A stretch of 8,941 bases of DNA from Pseudomonadota bacterium. Its GTDB lineage: Bacteria > Pseudomonadota > Gammaproteobacteria > Burkholderiales > Burkholderiaceae_F. A model generated the notes under the pieces. That model saw only the letters and a list, made by a program, of their open reading frames with translations. It made no database searches and was not told the DNA's origin. Position 1 is the first letter of the stretch. Each line of letters opens with the position of its first letter. Below are positions 1 to 6,041 of the stretch, in pieces. The position numbers and the translations under genes are program-made. The DNA is taken from contig JAEZVV010000066.1 in NCBI GenBank assembly GCA_023443095.1, forward strand, positions 1 to 8,941. The letters run 5' to 3'.

Positions 1-45
1 GCCACGAGTCGAGGCGACATGAGTCGCAGAGGACTCGCCCGATGA
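1..45 (+). CDS. 3' end of an upstream gene, probably the preceding ECF transporter gene (partial)
   Basis: The first 45 bases are open in the frame that ends at the TGA at 43-45, which overlaps the cbiQ ATG at 42 in an ATGA junction. The visible tail is short and arginine-rich (ends MSRRGLAR). A second frame ends at TGA 20-22, so the upstream gene could instead stop there; the sequence does not settle which. By analogy with cbiMNQO/nikMNQO operons the missing gene is likely the CbiM/NikM-type metal-binding membrane protein or a small CbiN/PDGLE-type partner. That is inference from context, because no family motif is visible in this fragment. Confidence 0.3.
   Translation, partial: ATSRGDMSRRGLAR
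5..37 (+). promoter_or_regulatory. Nested hairpin covering the cbiQ ribosome binding site
   Basis: CGAGTC (5-10) can pair with GACTCG (32-37), and inside it GCGAC (14-18) pairs with GTCGC (23-27) around an ATGA loop (19-22). The purine-rich ribosome binding site of cbiQ, AGAGGA (28-33), lies in the internal loop and the start of the outer 3' arm, 8 bases before the ATG at 42. Such a fold could make cbiQ translation depend on ribosomes finishing the upstream gene. The pairing is visible in the sequence; the function is inferred. Confidence 0.35.
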
Positions 46-854
46 ACGCGATCGACCGCGCCCTGAACGAGTTTCGCTCGCTCGACGAGATGGCGGGGCG
101 CGATTCGGCGCTCGCCCGATTGGATCCTCGCGCCAAGCTCGTAGTCACTCTGCTTTTCATCGTGGTGGTGCTGTCTTTCGACAGATACCAGATTGCGTCG
201 CTCCTGCCGTTTGCCCTTTTCCCCATAGCTGCGGCGGTTTGGGGTGAGGTGCCGCTACGCCCTTTGCTGCGCAAGTTGGTGCTGGCTCTGCCGTTCGCAT
301 TGATGGTCGGACTGTTCAATCCCTGGTTCGATCGCGCCCCTATGCTCGAGATTGCCGGCGTCACGGTAAGCGCGGGCTGGGTGTCCTTGGGCGCCATCCT
401 TGTTCGTTTTGCCCTGTCGATGAGCGCCGCTTTGTTGCTCGTGGCGACGACCGGAATGAATGCCGTGGCCGGAGCGCTCGGCCAGTTGGGAGCGCCGCGC
501 GCTTTTTCCAGCCAGCTGCTGTTTCTCTACCGTTACTTGTTTGTGCTCGGTGAAGAGGCTTCACACATGGCGACCGCGGCCCAACTCCGGTCGGGTGGGC
601 AGCCCAAGCTGAGCTTCGAGATTTGGACCAAGCTTATGGGCCAGTTGCTGGTGCGTGCCTATGAGCGGGCGCAGCGTATCCACATGGCGATGCTCGCCCG
701 CGGCTTTGACGGCGAGGCAAGAAGCCTTCGACGGCTGAAATGGACGCCCGCGGATACCCGATTCACCTTGTTGTGCGGAGCCGCTTTCCTGTTGGTAAGG
801 ACGTTCGACTTGCCGCAGCTGCTGGGCGAGTTCCTGCTGAGGATTGCCGGATGA
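42..854 (+). CDS. cbiQ: Energy-coupling factor transporter transmembrane protein CbiQ (cobalt/nickel type)
   Basis: A 270-residue inner-membrane protein of the CbiQ/EcfT family. It links the ATPase to the substrate-binding membrane subunit of an ECF importer for Co2+ or Ni2+. Hydrophobic segments lie at about residues 31-47, 50-67, 77-92, 116-137, 157-170 and 242-256. The long cytoplasmic stretch between the last two holds the two family coupling motifs: an A-Q-L-R-S-G version near 180-185 and the clear A-R-G at 219-221 (MLARGFDG). These short helices dock into the grooves of the ATPases. The ATG at 42 has AGAGGA 8 bases upstream and overlaps the stop of the preceding frame; no earlier start is visible. 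It overlaps cbiO by 4 bases, so the two are translationally coupled. The choice between cobalt and nickel depends on the unseen upstream subunit. Confidence 0.9.
   Translation: MNAIDRALNEFRSLDEMAGRDSALARLDPRAKLVVTLLFIVVVLSFDRYQIASLLPFALFPIAAAVWGEVPLRPLLRKLVLALPFALMVGLFNPWFDRAPMLEIAGVTVSAGWVSLGAILVRFALSMSAALLLVATTGMNAVAGALGQLGAPRAFSSQLLFLYRYLFVLGEEASHMATAAQLRSGGQPKLSFEIWTKLMGQLLVRAYERAQRIHMAMLARGFDGEARSLRRLKWTPADTRFTLLCGAAFLLVRTFDLPQLLGEFLLRIAG
839..843 (+). promoter_or_regulatory. Ribosome binding site of cbiO, inside cbiQ
   Basis: GAGGA sits 7 bases before the ATG at 851. It supports 851 as the cbiO start rather than the in-frame ATG at 740, which lies deep in cbiQ and would add 37 residues unlike any ABC ATPase N-terminus. 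Confidence 0.6.
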
Positions 855-1591
855 GCCATCACCTGCTGGAGGCGCGTGACCTCGCCTACCACTACCCCGA
901 CGGTACGGCTGCGCTGCGCGGCTTGAGTTTCGCCATCCATCACGGCGAGGCAGTGGCCTTGGTCGGGGCGAACGGCGCGGGCAAATCGACCTTGCTGAAA
1001 CAGCTCAACGGCTTGCTGCTGCCGTCTCGAGGCGAAGTCCGAATAGGCGAGATCCCGGTCACCCGCAAGACCCGGACCCAGATCTTTCGCAGCGTCGGCT
1101 ACGTGTTCCAGGACCCGGACGACCAGCTTTTCATGGCCACGGTGTACGAAGACGTTGCTTTCGGGCCACTCAACATGGGGCTCGAAGCCCCTGAAGTCGA
1201 GCGCCGCGTGTTGGCCGCTTTGGCAACGGTGGGCGCGCTACACCTCGCCGAGCGGGCTCCTTACCGACTCTCCGGCGGCGAGAAACGGGCCGTGGCGATC
1301 GCCGGCGTGCTGGCGATGTCGCCCGACTTGCTGGTGCTCGACGAGCCGTCGGACAATCTGGATCCTGGCGCCCGTCGCCGCTTGATCCACCTGCTCCAGG
1401 GCTTCACCCATACGCGGGTGATCGCCACCCACGATCTCGACCTCGTGCTCGAAGTCTGCTCGCGCGTGATTGTTCTGCGCGCCGGTGCCATCGAGGCCGA
1501 CGGCACGCCAGAGTCGATCTTCACCGATGACGACCTGCTCGCCCGTTGTGGGCTTGAGCCGCCGCGGGCCTGGCAGAGTCGCGGTGCCTGA
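851..1591 (+). CDS. cbiO: Energy-coupling factor transporter ATP-binding protein CbiO
   Basis: A 246-residue ABC ATPase that powers the ECF cobalt/nickel importer from the cytoplasmic face, normally as a dimer on CbiQ. All nucleotide-binding elements are present: Walker A GANGAGKST (39-47), Q-loop Gln87 in the CbiO-typical FQDPDDQLF (86-94), signature LSGGEKR (140-146), Walker B LLVLDEP (160-166), D-loop NLD (169-171) and switch His194 (ATHD). The D-loop neighbourhood reads SDNLDP rather than the commoner TAGLDP, which should be tolerated. The chosen ATG (851) overlaps the cbiQ stop as ATGA, and residue 1 then falls just before the LEARDLAYHYPDG start of the domain. Length is near the usual 240-280. 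No terminator is evident after the stop. The cbiQ-cbiO pairing argues for a metal importer rather than another ABC exporter. Confidence 0.92.
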   Translation: MSHHLLEARDLAYHYPDGTAALRGLSFAIHHGEAVALVGANGAGKSTLLKQLNGLLLPSRGEVRIGEIPVTRKTRTQIFRSVGYVFQDPDDQLFMATVYEDVAFGPLNMGLEAPEVERRVLAALATVGALHLAERAPYRLSGGEKRAVAIAGVLAMSPDLLVLDEPSDNLDPGARRRLIHLLQGFTHTRVIATHDLDLVLEVCSRVIVLRAGAIEADGTPESIFTDDDLLARCGLEPPRAWQSRGA

Positions 1592-1706
1592 TTCCGACAG
1601 GCGGAGAGCCCGGCAGCGCGAACCGGCCGAAAGTCCTGCCCCTTGTCAGCGCGCCGGGGCGATCAGACGTTAGGATCACGCACCTTTTCCGTGGTTTCGA
1701 AGCGTC
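1592..1706. other. Gap between cbiO and the DUF3047 gene
   Basis: A 115-bp non-coding gap. I find no convincing terminator hairpin with a T-run and no good promoter. TTGTCA (1643-1648) and TAGGAT (1671-1676) resemble -35 and -10 boxes but are 22 bases apart, too far for a normal sigma-70 promoter. The downstream gene has only a weak purine stretch (around GAAG) before its ATG. The gap suggests a separate transcription unit, but the signal is not clear. Confidence 0.3.
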
Positions 1707-2462
1707 ATGCGCCTGCTGGTGACTCTCCTTGTTCTTGGGCTGGTCGGTTGTTCGAGCCTGCCGACGGCGGTTCCGCCCGCGACCGAGATCGCGCCGTTCT
1801 CCGGCAACTGGTCGGGGCGCGAACTGCCCGACGGCTGGCAGCCCTGGCTGATCAGCAGGACCAAGAGCCCGACCCGTTATGAACTAGTGGTCGACCCGGC
1901 GCGCCAGTCCGTGGTCGTGCGAGCGTTGGCCGACAAGGCGGCTTCGGGGCTGGCGCAGGCGCTCGACGTCGACCCGGCCCAGCGCCCGCGCCTAGCCTGG
2001 AGCTGGCGCGTATCCCATCTGGTCGAGGGCGCCGACAATACCGATCCCTTGGCCGAGGATTCCCCGGTGCGCCTGATGCTCTTTTTCGACGGCGACAAGA
2101 GCTCGCTCCCGTTCAAGGAGCAGGTGCTGATGGAAACCGCCCAGATGTTGGTCGGGCGCGAGCTCCCTTACGCCACCTTGATGTACGTGTGGGAGAACCG
2201 GCAGCCGGTCGATACCGTCATCACCAATGCCCACACCCAGCAGGTCAAGATGATCGTCGCCGGCAGCGGCAGCGACCGCCTGGGCCAATGGCGCTCGATC
2301 GAGCGCGACTACGTCGCCGACTATCGCCGCGCCTTCGGCGCCGATCCGGGGCGCCTGATCGGCGTTGGCATCCTGTCCGATACCGACAACACCGGCCAAC
2401 GGGTCGAGGCCTGGTACGGTGATATCCGTTTATTGCCTCGGCGCCAGACCGCCGCCAACTGA
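1707..2462 (+). CDS. DUF3047 family lipoprotein, function unknown
   Basis: A 251-residue predicted lipoprotein. The N-terminus has one Arg, a hydrophobic stretch and a lipobox L-V-G-C with the lipidated Cys at 15. Ser at the next position predicts the outer membrane. The mature part matches my recollection of DUF3047 proteins. It has an N-terminal W-S-G-R-E-L-P-D-G-W segment (35-44), a LAWSWRV strand (97-102), PVRLMLFFDGD (120-130), then YVWENRQP (160-167), and a C-terminal block with VGILSDTDNTG (220-230) and EAWYGDI (234-240). These beta-rich blocks suggest a compact lectin-like or jelly-roll domain, but no catalytic motif is evident and no activity is established for the family. It follows cbiO by 115 bp and precedes a thiol oxidoreductase gene. 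Neither neighbour indicates its job. Confidence 0.75.
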   Translation: MRLLVTLLVLGLVGCSSLPTAVPPATEIAPFSGNWSGRELPDGWQPWLISRTKSPTRYELVVDPARQSVVVRALADKAASGLAQALDVDPAQRPRLAWSWRVSHLVEGADNTDPLAEDSPVRLMLFFDGDKSSLPFKEQVLMETAQMLVGRELPYATLMYVWENRQPVDTVITNAHTQQVKMIVAGSGSDRLGQWRSIERDYVADYRRAFGADPGRLIGVGILSDTDNTGQRVEAWYGDIRLLPRRQTAAN

Positions 2463-2468
2463 AACGCG

Positions 2469-2497
2469 GCCGGCAGGCGGACGGGTCTGCCGCCGGC
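2469..2497 (+). terminator. Strong GC-rich hairpin between the lipoprotein and DsbA-family genes
   Basis: The arms 2469-2481 and 2486-2497 form a 12-bp stem around a CGGG loop (2482-2485), with one bulged A (2475) and one G-T wobble (2479/2488). It starts 7 bases after the TGA of the lipoprotein gene. No T-run follows; instead the ribosome binding site of the next gene starts 3 bases later. It may be a T-less terminator, an mRNA end-protecting stem or a leader hairpin. The structure is clear; its role is not. Confidence 0.45.
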
Positions 2498-2499
2498 TC

Positions 2500-2506
2500 A
2501 GGAGAG
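2500..2506 (+). promoter_or_regulatory. Ribosome binding site of the DsbA-family gene
   Basis: AGGAGAG lies 7 bases before the ATG at 2514, a strong match that fixes this start. It directly abuts the hairpin at 2469-2497. Confidence 0.65.
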
Positions 2507-2513
2507 TTCCGCT

Positions 2514-3158
2514 ATGAGTCTGAGCATCGATGTCTTTGCTGACATCGTCTGTCCCTGGTGCTGGGTCGGCGAGCGTCATCTGGCGCAGGCGATCGAAACC
2601 TGGCGCGATGAAAATCCCGATGCTCCGGCGCCGGTGGTCCGTTTCCTGCCGTTCGAACTGAATCCGGAGATGCCGCCCGAAGGCATGAGCCGCACCGAGT
2701 ATTTCGACCGCAAGTTCGGTCCCGGCGGCGCGGCCGAGATGCACGCCCGGCTTGAGGCAGTGGGGCGCGAAGCCGGCATCGATTTCCGCTTCGCCGACAT
2801 CGAACGCATGCCCAACACCTTGCCCGCGCACCTGCTGGTGCAAGGCGTGATCGGCGAGCCCGAACGCCAGGCCGCGTTGGTCGAGGCCTTGATGCGCGCT
2901 TTTTTTACCGAAGCACGTGATTTGGCGGATCGCGCGGTACTAATAGAAATCGCGGCAACGGTCGGCATTCCCGCTGCAGCGGCCGAATCGATGCTGGCCG
3001 ACCCACAGCTGAAGGCCCGCACCACCGCAATCGAACTGCAGGCGCGCGAGATCGGCGTACAGGGCGTGCCGTTTTTTATCTTCAACCGCAAGCTGGCCGC
3101 CTCGGGCGCCCAGCCACCCGACGTCCTGCTTGACGCCATGCGCCAGGCGCGGGATTAA
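2514..3158 (+). CDS. DsbA family (FrnE-like) thiol-disulfide oxidoreductase
   Basis: A 214-residue thioredoxin-fold protein of the DsbA/2-hydroxychromene-2-carboxylate isomerase superfamily, FrnE-like branch. The first strand (SIDVFADIVCPWCW) carries the redox motif C13-P-W-C16. An inserted helical domain follows (about 55-160), and the fold closes with GVQGVPFFIFN, whose P186 is the expected cis-proline beside the active site. There is no signal peptide, so unlike classical DsbA it should act in the cytoplasm, on protein or small-molecule thiols. Family members are linked to oxidative or cadmium stress tolerance and to polyketide tailoring; the substrate here is unknown. Length (about 210-220) and both motifs are intact. 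It lies 51 bp after the lipoprotein gene with its own strong ribosome binding site. Confidence 0.87.
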   Translation: MSLSIDVFADIVCPWCWVGERHLAQAIETWRDENPDAPAPVVRFLPFELNPEMPPEGMSRTEYFDRKFGPGGAAEMHARLEAVGREAGIDFRFADIERMPNTLPAHLLVQGVIGEPERQAALVEALMRAFFTEARDLADRAVLIEIAATVGIPAAAAESMLADPQLKARTTAIELQAREIGVQGVPFFIFNRKLAASGAQPPDVLLDAMRQARD

Positions 3159-3172
3159 GCCGGATTTCCGGC
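3159..3172 (+). terminator. Short hairpin directly after the DsbA-family stop
   Basis: GCCGGA and TCCGGC form a 5-6 bp perfect inverted repeat immediately after the TAA at 3156-3158. It is followed by AAGTGTTGC rather than a T-run, so it is at best a weak terminator. Confidence 0.25.
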
Positions 3173-3181
3173 CAAGTGTTG

Positions 3182-3210
3182 CTGACAATCGGCATTCGGG
3201 TCTGTACCTA
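3182..3210 (+). promoter_or_regulatory. Weak candidate promoter upstream of binding-protein gene 1
   Basis: CTGACA (3182-3187) matches five of six bases of the sigma-70 -35 box. The element 17 bases later (TACCTA, 3205-3210) is a poor -10. A promoter in this gap is expected because the downstream gene appears well expressed, but this exact assignment is tentative. Confidence 0.2.
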
Positions 3211-3231
3211 GGGGTTTTGGTGCACGGGAAA

Positions 3232-3246
3232 TCTCACTTTGTGAGA
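3232..3246 (+). promoter_or_regulatory. 15-bp palindrome, possible operator or leader hairpin
   Basis: TCTCAC and GTGAGA are perfect inverted repeats separated by TTT. Outer arms GGAAA (3227-3231) and TTTCC (3255-3259) extend the symmetry imperfectly. The element lies 46 bases before the start codon of binding-protein gene 1, in its only upstream regulatory space. It could bind a dimeric repressor or activator, or fold in the mRNA leader. The symmetry is directly visible; no regulator gene is in the window. Confidence 0.4.
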
Positions 3247-3280
3247 AATTCGCGTTTCCGGGTCCTCGTTGGAACCTTCT

Positions 3281-3287
3281 AGGAGAG
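3281..3287 (+). promoter_or_regulatory. Ribosome binding site of binding-protein gene 1
   Basis: AGGAGAG ends 5 bases before the ATG at 3293. This near-consensus site agrees with the high expression expected of a periplasmic binding protein. Confidence 0.65.
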
Positions 3288-3292
3288 AGTAG

Positions 3293-4876
3293 ATGCGCCG
3301 TCTTGCTATCGCCGCCTTCGTGGCCTCGGTCTTCGCCTTTGGCGCAGCCGGCAACGTGGACGCCAAAACCCTGCGCTGGGCCAGCCAGGGCGACATTCTG
3401 ACCATGGATCCCCATGCTCAGAACGAAAACCTGAACAACAACGCCAACAGCTTCGTCTACGAACCGCTCATCACTTACGACGAGAAGTTCCAGCTGGTTC
3501 CGGCGCTGGCCACCTCCTGGACGCGCGACGGCAACCTGATCTGGAAGTTCAACCTGAGAAAGGGTGTCAAGTTCCACGACGGCAGCCCCTTCACGGCTGA
3601 CGACGTGGTGTTCTCGATCAACCGCGCGCTGCAGCCCTCGTCGAACTTCAAGGCCTACACCTCGGGCATCCAGGGCGCCAAGAAAGTCGACGATCACACC
3701 GTCCTCATCTACACCAACACGCCGACGCCGGTGCTGCTCAACCAGCTCACCGAAGTCCGCATGATGAGCAAGGCCTGGTCCGAGAAAAACAAGGTCACCA
3801 AGCCGCAGGACTTCGTGCAGAAGGAAGAGACCTACGCCGCCCGCAACGCGATGGGCACCGGTCCCTACAAGCTCAAGTCGCGCGATGTCGACGTCAAGAC
3901 CGTCTTTGTCGAGAACCCCGACTGGTGGGGCAAGGCGAGCAAGAAGGGCAACGTCACCGAAATCGTCTACACCCCGATCAAGTCGAACGCGACCCGCACC
4001 GCGGCCCTGCTCTCGGGCGAACTCGACTTCGTGCTCGACCCCGCGACCCAGGACATAGACCGCCTCAAGAACTCGGCCGACACCAAGATCGTCGAAGGCG
4101 CCGAAGCGCGCACCATCTTCCTCGGCATGGACCAGTTCCGCGACGAGAGCCCCTATGTCGAGGTCAAGGGCAAGAACCCGCTCAAGGACCTGCGCGTGCG
4201 CCAGGCGCTCTACCACGCGATCGACATCGAGGCGATCAAGAAAGCGGTGATGCGCGGCTCGTCCGCCCCCACCGGCGCAATCATCGCGCCCCAGGTGCGC
4301 GGCTGGAGCAAGGCGATCGACACCCGCCTCGCCTACGATCCGGCGCTCTCCAAGAAGCTGCTCGCCGAAGCCGGCTATCCCAACGGTTTTGCCTTCACGC
4401 TCGACTGCCCGAACAACCGCTACATCAACGACGAGAACATCTGCAAGGCGCTCGCCAGCATGTGGGCCAAAGTCGGCGTCAAGGCGAACGTCAACGCCAT
4501 GCCGCGCGCGACCTACTTCGCCAAGATCCAGAAGTTCGACACCTCGGTCTACCTGCTCGGCTGGGGCGTGCCTACCTTCGACGCGCTGTATTCGCTGCAG
4601 TCGCTCGGCAAAACCGTGGGCAAGGACGGCGACGGCAACTTCAACCTCGGCCGCGTCAGCAATCCCGAGTTCGACAAGCTGGTCGACGGCATCAAGCAGG
4701 AAGTCGACACTACCAAGCGCAACGAGATGATCACCAAGGCGCTCAAGATCCACAACGACACGGTGATGCACATCCCGCTGCACAACCAGGTCATTCCCTG
4801 GGCGATGCGCAAGAACGTCAACGTCGTCCATCGCGCCGACAACCGGGTCGAAGCGACCTGGGTGACCATCAAATAA
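3293..4876 (+). CDS. ABC transporter substrate-binding protein, peptide/nickel family 5 (paralog 1)
   Basis: A 527-residue periplasmic receptor of the DppA/OppA/NikA family (SBP_bac_5) that hands substrate to an inner-membrane ABC importer. A Sec-type signal (MRRLAIAAF..., hydrophobic to about 20) ends at V-D-A with likely cleavage after Ala24. Family features in order: DPHAQNEN (39-46), YEPLI (56-60), LRKGVKFHDG...FTADDVVFS (88-108), GTGPYKL (188-194), RVRQALYHAID (301-311), LLAEAGYPNGF (356-366) and MHIPLHNQ (492-499). Cys372 and Cys384 form a pair also conserved in the second receptor of this cluster. Lysine codons are mostly AAG and codon choice is strongly biased, in line with high expression. 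A strong terminator-like hairpin follows, then the permease. The ligand cannot be read from the sequence; peptides or N-acyl amino acids fit the linked amidohydrolase. Confidence 0.92.
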   Translation: MRRLAIAAFVASVFAFGAAGNVDAKTLRWASQGDILTMDPHAQNENLNNNANSFVYEPLITYDEKFQLVPALATSWTRDGNLIWKFNLRKGVKFHDGSPFTADDVVFSINRALQPSSNFKAYTSGIQGAKKVDDHTVLIYTNTPTPVLLNQLTEVRMMSKAWSEKNKVTKPQDFVQKEETYAARNAMGTGPYKLKSRDVDVKTVFVENPDWWGKASKKGNVTEIVYTPIKSNATRTAALLSGELDFVLDPATQDIDRLKNSADTKIVEGAEARTIFLGMDQFRDESPYVEVKGKNPLKDLRVRQALYHAIDIEAIKKAVMRGSSAPTGAIIAPQVRGWSKAIDTRLAYDPALSKKLLAEAGYPNGFAFTLDCPNNRYINDENICKALASMWAKVGVKANVNAMPRATYFAKIQKFDTSVYLLGWGVPTFDALYSLQSLGKTVGKDGDGNFNLGRVSNPEFDKLVDGIKQEVDTTKRNEMITKALKIHNDTVMHIPLHNQVIPWAMRKNVNVVHRADNRVEATWVTIK

Positions 4877-4904
4877 GCGGCTGATAGTCTGGCTCTGACA
4901 GGCT

Positions 4905-4933
4905 GCGACGGGCCGGTTTCACCGGCCCGTCGC
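4905..4933 (+). terminator. Perfect 13-bp hairpin after binding-protein gene 1
   Basis: GCGACGGGCCGGT (4905-4917) and ACCGGCCCGTCGC (4921-4933) are exact inverted repeats around a TTC loop, followed by GTTTGG. The stem is typical of an intrinsic terminator, though the T-run is short. Lying between a binding-protein gene and its permease, it probably lets the receptor be made in excess, with partial read-through or a second promoter serving the permease. Confidence 0.75.
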
Positions 4934-4993
4934 GTTTGGCGGAGAGTCGCCTGGCCTCGCTGCGGTGCGCGAACTTGCGTGTTCCTCTGCGGG

Positions 4994-4999
4994 TATATT
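4994..4999 (+). promoter_or_regulatory. Possible -10 box upstream of the permease gene
   Basis: TATATT matches five of six bases of the sigma-70 -10 consensus and is the most AT-rich spot in the 172-bp gap 4877-5048. No good -35 lies at 16-18 bases; TTGCGT at 4975-4980 is only 13 bases away. A small inverted repeat GCCAG-CT-CTGGC (5014-5025) would lie in the leader. A promoter here is plausible because of the terminator upstream, but unproven. Confidence 0.25.
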
Positions 5000-5048
5000 C
5001 GTAAGATGCCCCGGCCAGCTCTGGCTGAGTTCTTGCTAGATCGAGTCC

Positions 5049-6032
5049 ATGTTCGCTTTTATCGTTCAACGCCTGCTTCAGGCCGTGCTCGTCATGCTTT
5101 CGGTGGCCCTGGTGGCTTTCATGCTCTTCCAGTACGTGGGCGACCCGGTTGCCCAGATGCTGGGGCAGGACGCGACACAGGAAGACCGGGCCCGGCTGCG
5201 CGCCGACCTTGGGCTCGACCAGCCCTTTTACGTGCAGTTCGGCACCTTCGTGGGGAACGCGGTCCAGGGCGATTTCGGCCTCAGCCTGCGTCAGGGCCGG
5301 GCAGTTTCCACGCTGATCAAGGAGCGCCTGCCCGCCACGCTTGAGCTGTCGCTGGTGGCGGGTTTCCTGGCGATTGCGATTGGCATCCCGGCCGGGGTCT
5401 ACACCGCATTGCGACGAAGTTCCTGGCTCTCGCAGGTATTGCTCGCGGGCTCACTGCTCGGGGTCTCGCTGCCGACCTTCCTGATCGGCATCCTGCTGAT
5501 CCTGGTGTTCGCTGTGCAACTCGGCTGGCTTCCCTCGTACGGGCGTGGCGACGTGGTGCAGATCGGCTGGTGGAGCACCGGGTTCCTGACCCGAAGCGGC
5601 TGGGAGCACCTGATCCTGCCCTCGATCACGCTGTCGCTGTTCCAGCTCACCCTGATCATGCGGCTGGTCCGGTCCGAGATGCTCGAAGTCCTGCGCACCG
5701 ACTACATCAAGTTCGCGCGGGCCCGCGGCCTGACCGATAGCGCGATCAACTTCGGCCATGCCCTGAAGAACACCCTGGTTCCGGTCATCACGATCACTGG
5801 CCTGCAGCTGGGCGGAATCATCGCGTTTGCCATCGTCACCGAAACCGTTTTCCAGTGGCCGGGCATGGGGCTCTTGTTCATACAATCGGTCCAGTTTGCC
5901 GACATCCCGGTGATGGCCGCCTACCTCTGCCTGATCGCTTTGGTGTTTGTGGTGATCAACCTGGTGGTCGACCTCCTGTATTTCGCGGTGGATCCACGCC
6001 TGCGCATGGATCGCGCCGTGGCGGCGCACTGA
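5049..6032 (+). CDS. Dipeptide/oligopeptide/nickel-type ABC transporter permease, DppB-like
   Basis: A 327-residue inner-membrane permease of the DppB/OppB/NikB family. The N-terminal segment, residues 1-29 (starting MFAFIVQRLLQ), is the first membrane helix. The periplasmic loop contains LRADLGLDQPFYVQF (50-64) and GDFGLSL (74-80), typical of the B subunit. Further helices lie at about 98-118, 128-157, 190-207, 241-262 and 286-313. The cytoplasmic EAA loop that contacts the ATPase is around 213-231 (DYIKFARARGLT, with the conserved Gly227). An in-frame TAG at 5037-5039 makes ATG 5049 the first possible start, although its ribosome binding site is weak. The permease needs a DppC-type partner and DppD/DppF ATPases; none follows directly, because the next gene is an amidohydrolase 9 bases on. 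The substrate is undetermined. Confidence 0.92.
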   Translation: MFAFIVQRLLQAVLVMLSVALVAFMLFQYVGDPVAQMLGQDATQEDRARLRADLGLDQPFYVQFGTFVGNAVQGDFGLSLRQGRAVSTLIKERLPATLELSLVAGFLAIAIGIPAGVYTALRRSSWLSQVLLAGSLLGVSLPTFLIGILLILVFAVQLGWLPSYGRGDVVQIGWWSTGFLTRSGWEHLILPSITLSLFQLTLIMRLVRSEMLEVLRTDYIKFARARGLTDSAINFGHALKNTLVPVITITGLQLGGIIAFAIVTETVFQWPGMGLLFIQSVQFADIPVMAAYLCLIALVFVVINLVVDLLYFAVDPRLRMDRAVAAH

Positions 6033-6041
6033 GCCATTTCG

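Noticed and set aside
740..850. In-frame upstream extension of cbiO from the ATG at 740
   Set aside because: It lies inside cbiQ, adds 37 residues with no family similarity, and ATG 851 has GAGGA at a good distance and an ATGA overlap typical of this operon.
1643..1676. TTGTCA / TAGGAT promoter-like pair before the lipoprotein gene
   Set aside because: The spacing of 22 bases is outside the sigma-70 range and the second box matches only four of six bases.
3217..3235. Possible sigma-54 promoter (TTGGTGCAC...) upstream of receptor gene 1
   Set aside because: The required GC does not follow the GG at the correct distance; AT is found instead.
3155..4831. 558-codon open frame on the - strand opposite receptor gene 1
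   Set aside because: The + strand gene is a full-length family protein with a signal peptide and ribosome binding site. The antisense frame is a by-product of GC-rich third codon positions and has low-complexity Val/Asp/Arg/Gly composition.
3925..4884. 319-codon + strand frame within receptor gene 1
   Set aside because: An Arg/Gln/His-rich shifted frame of a solid gene, with no independent start signal.
5006..5344. ATG at 5006 and following open frame as a leader peptide or small gene before the permease
   Set aside because: The frame runs far into the permease in a different phase, has no clear ribosome binding site, and has an Arg/Pro/Gly/Ala-rich composition.
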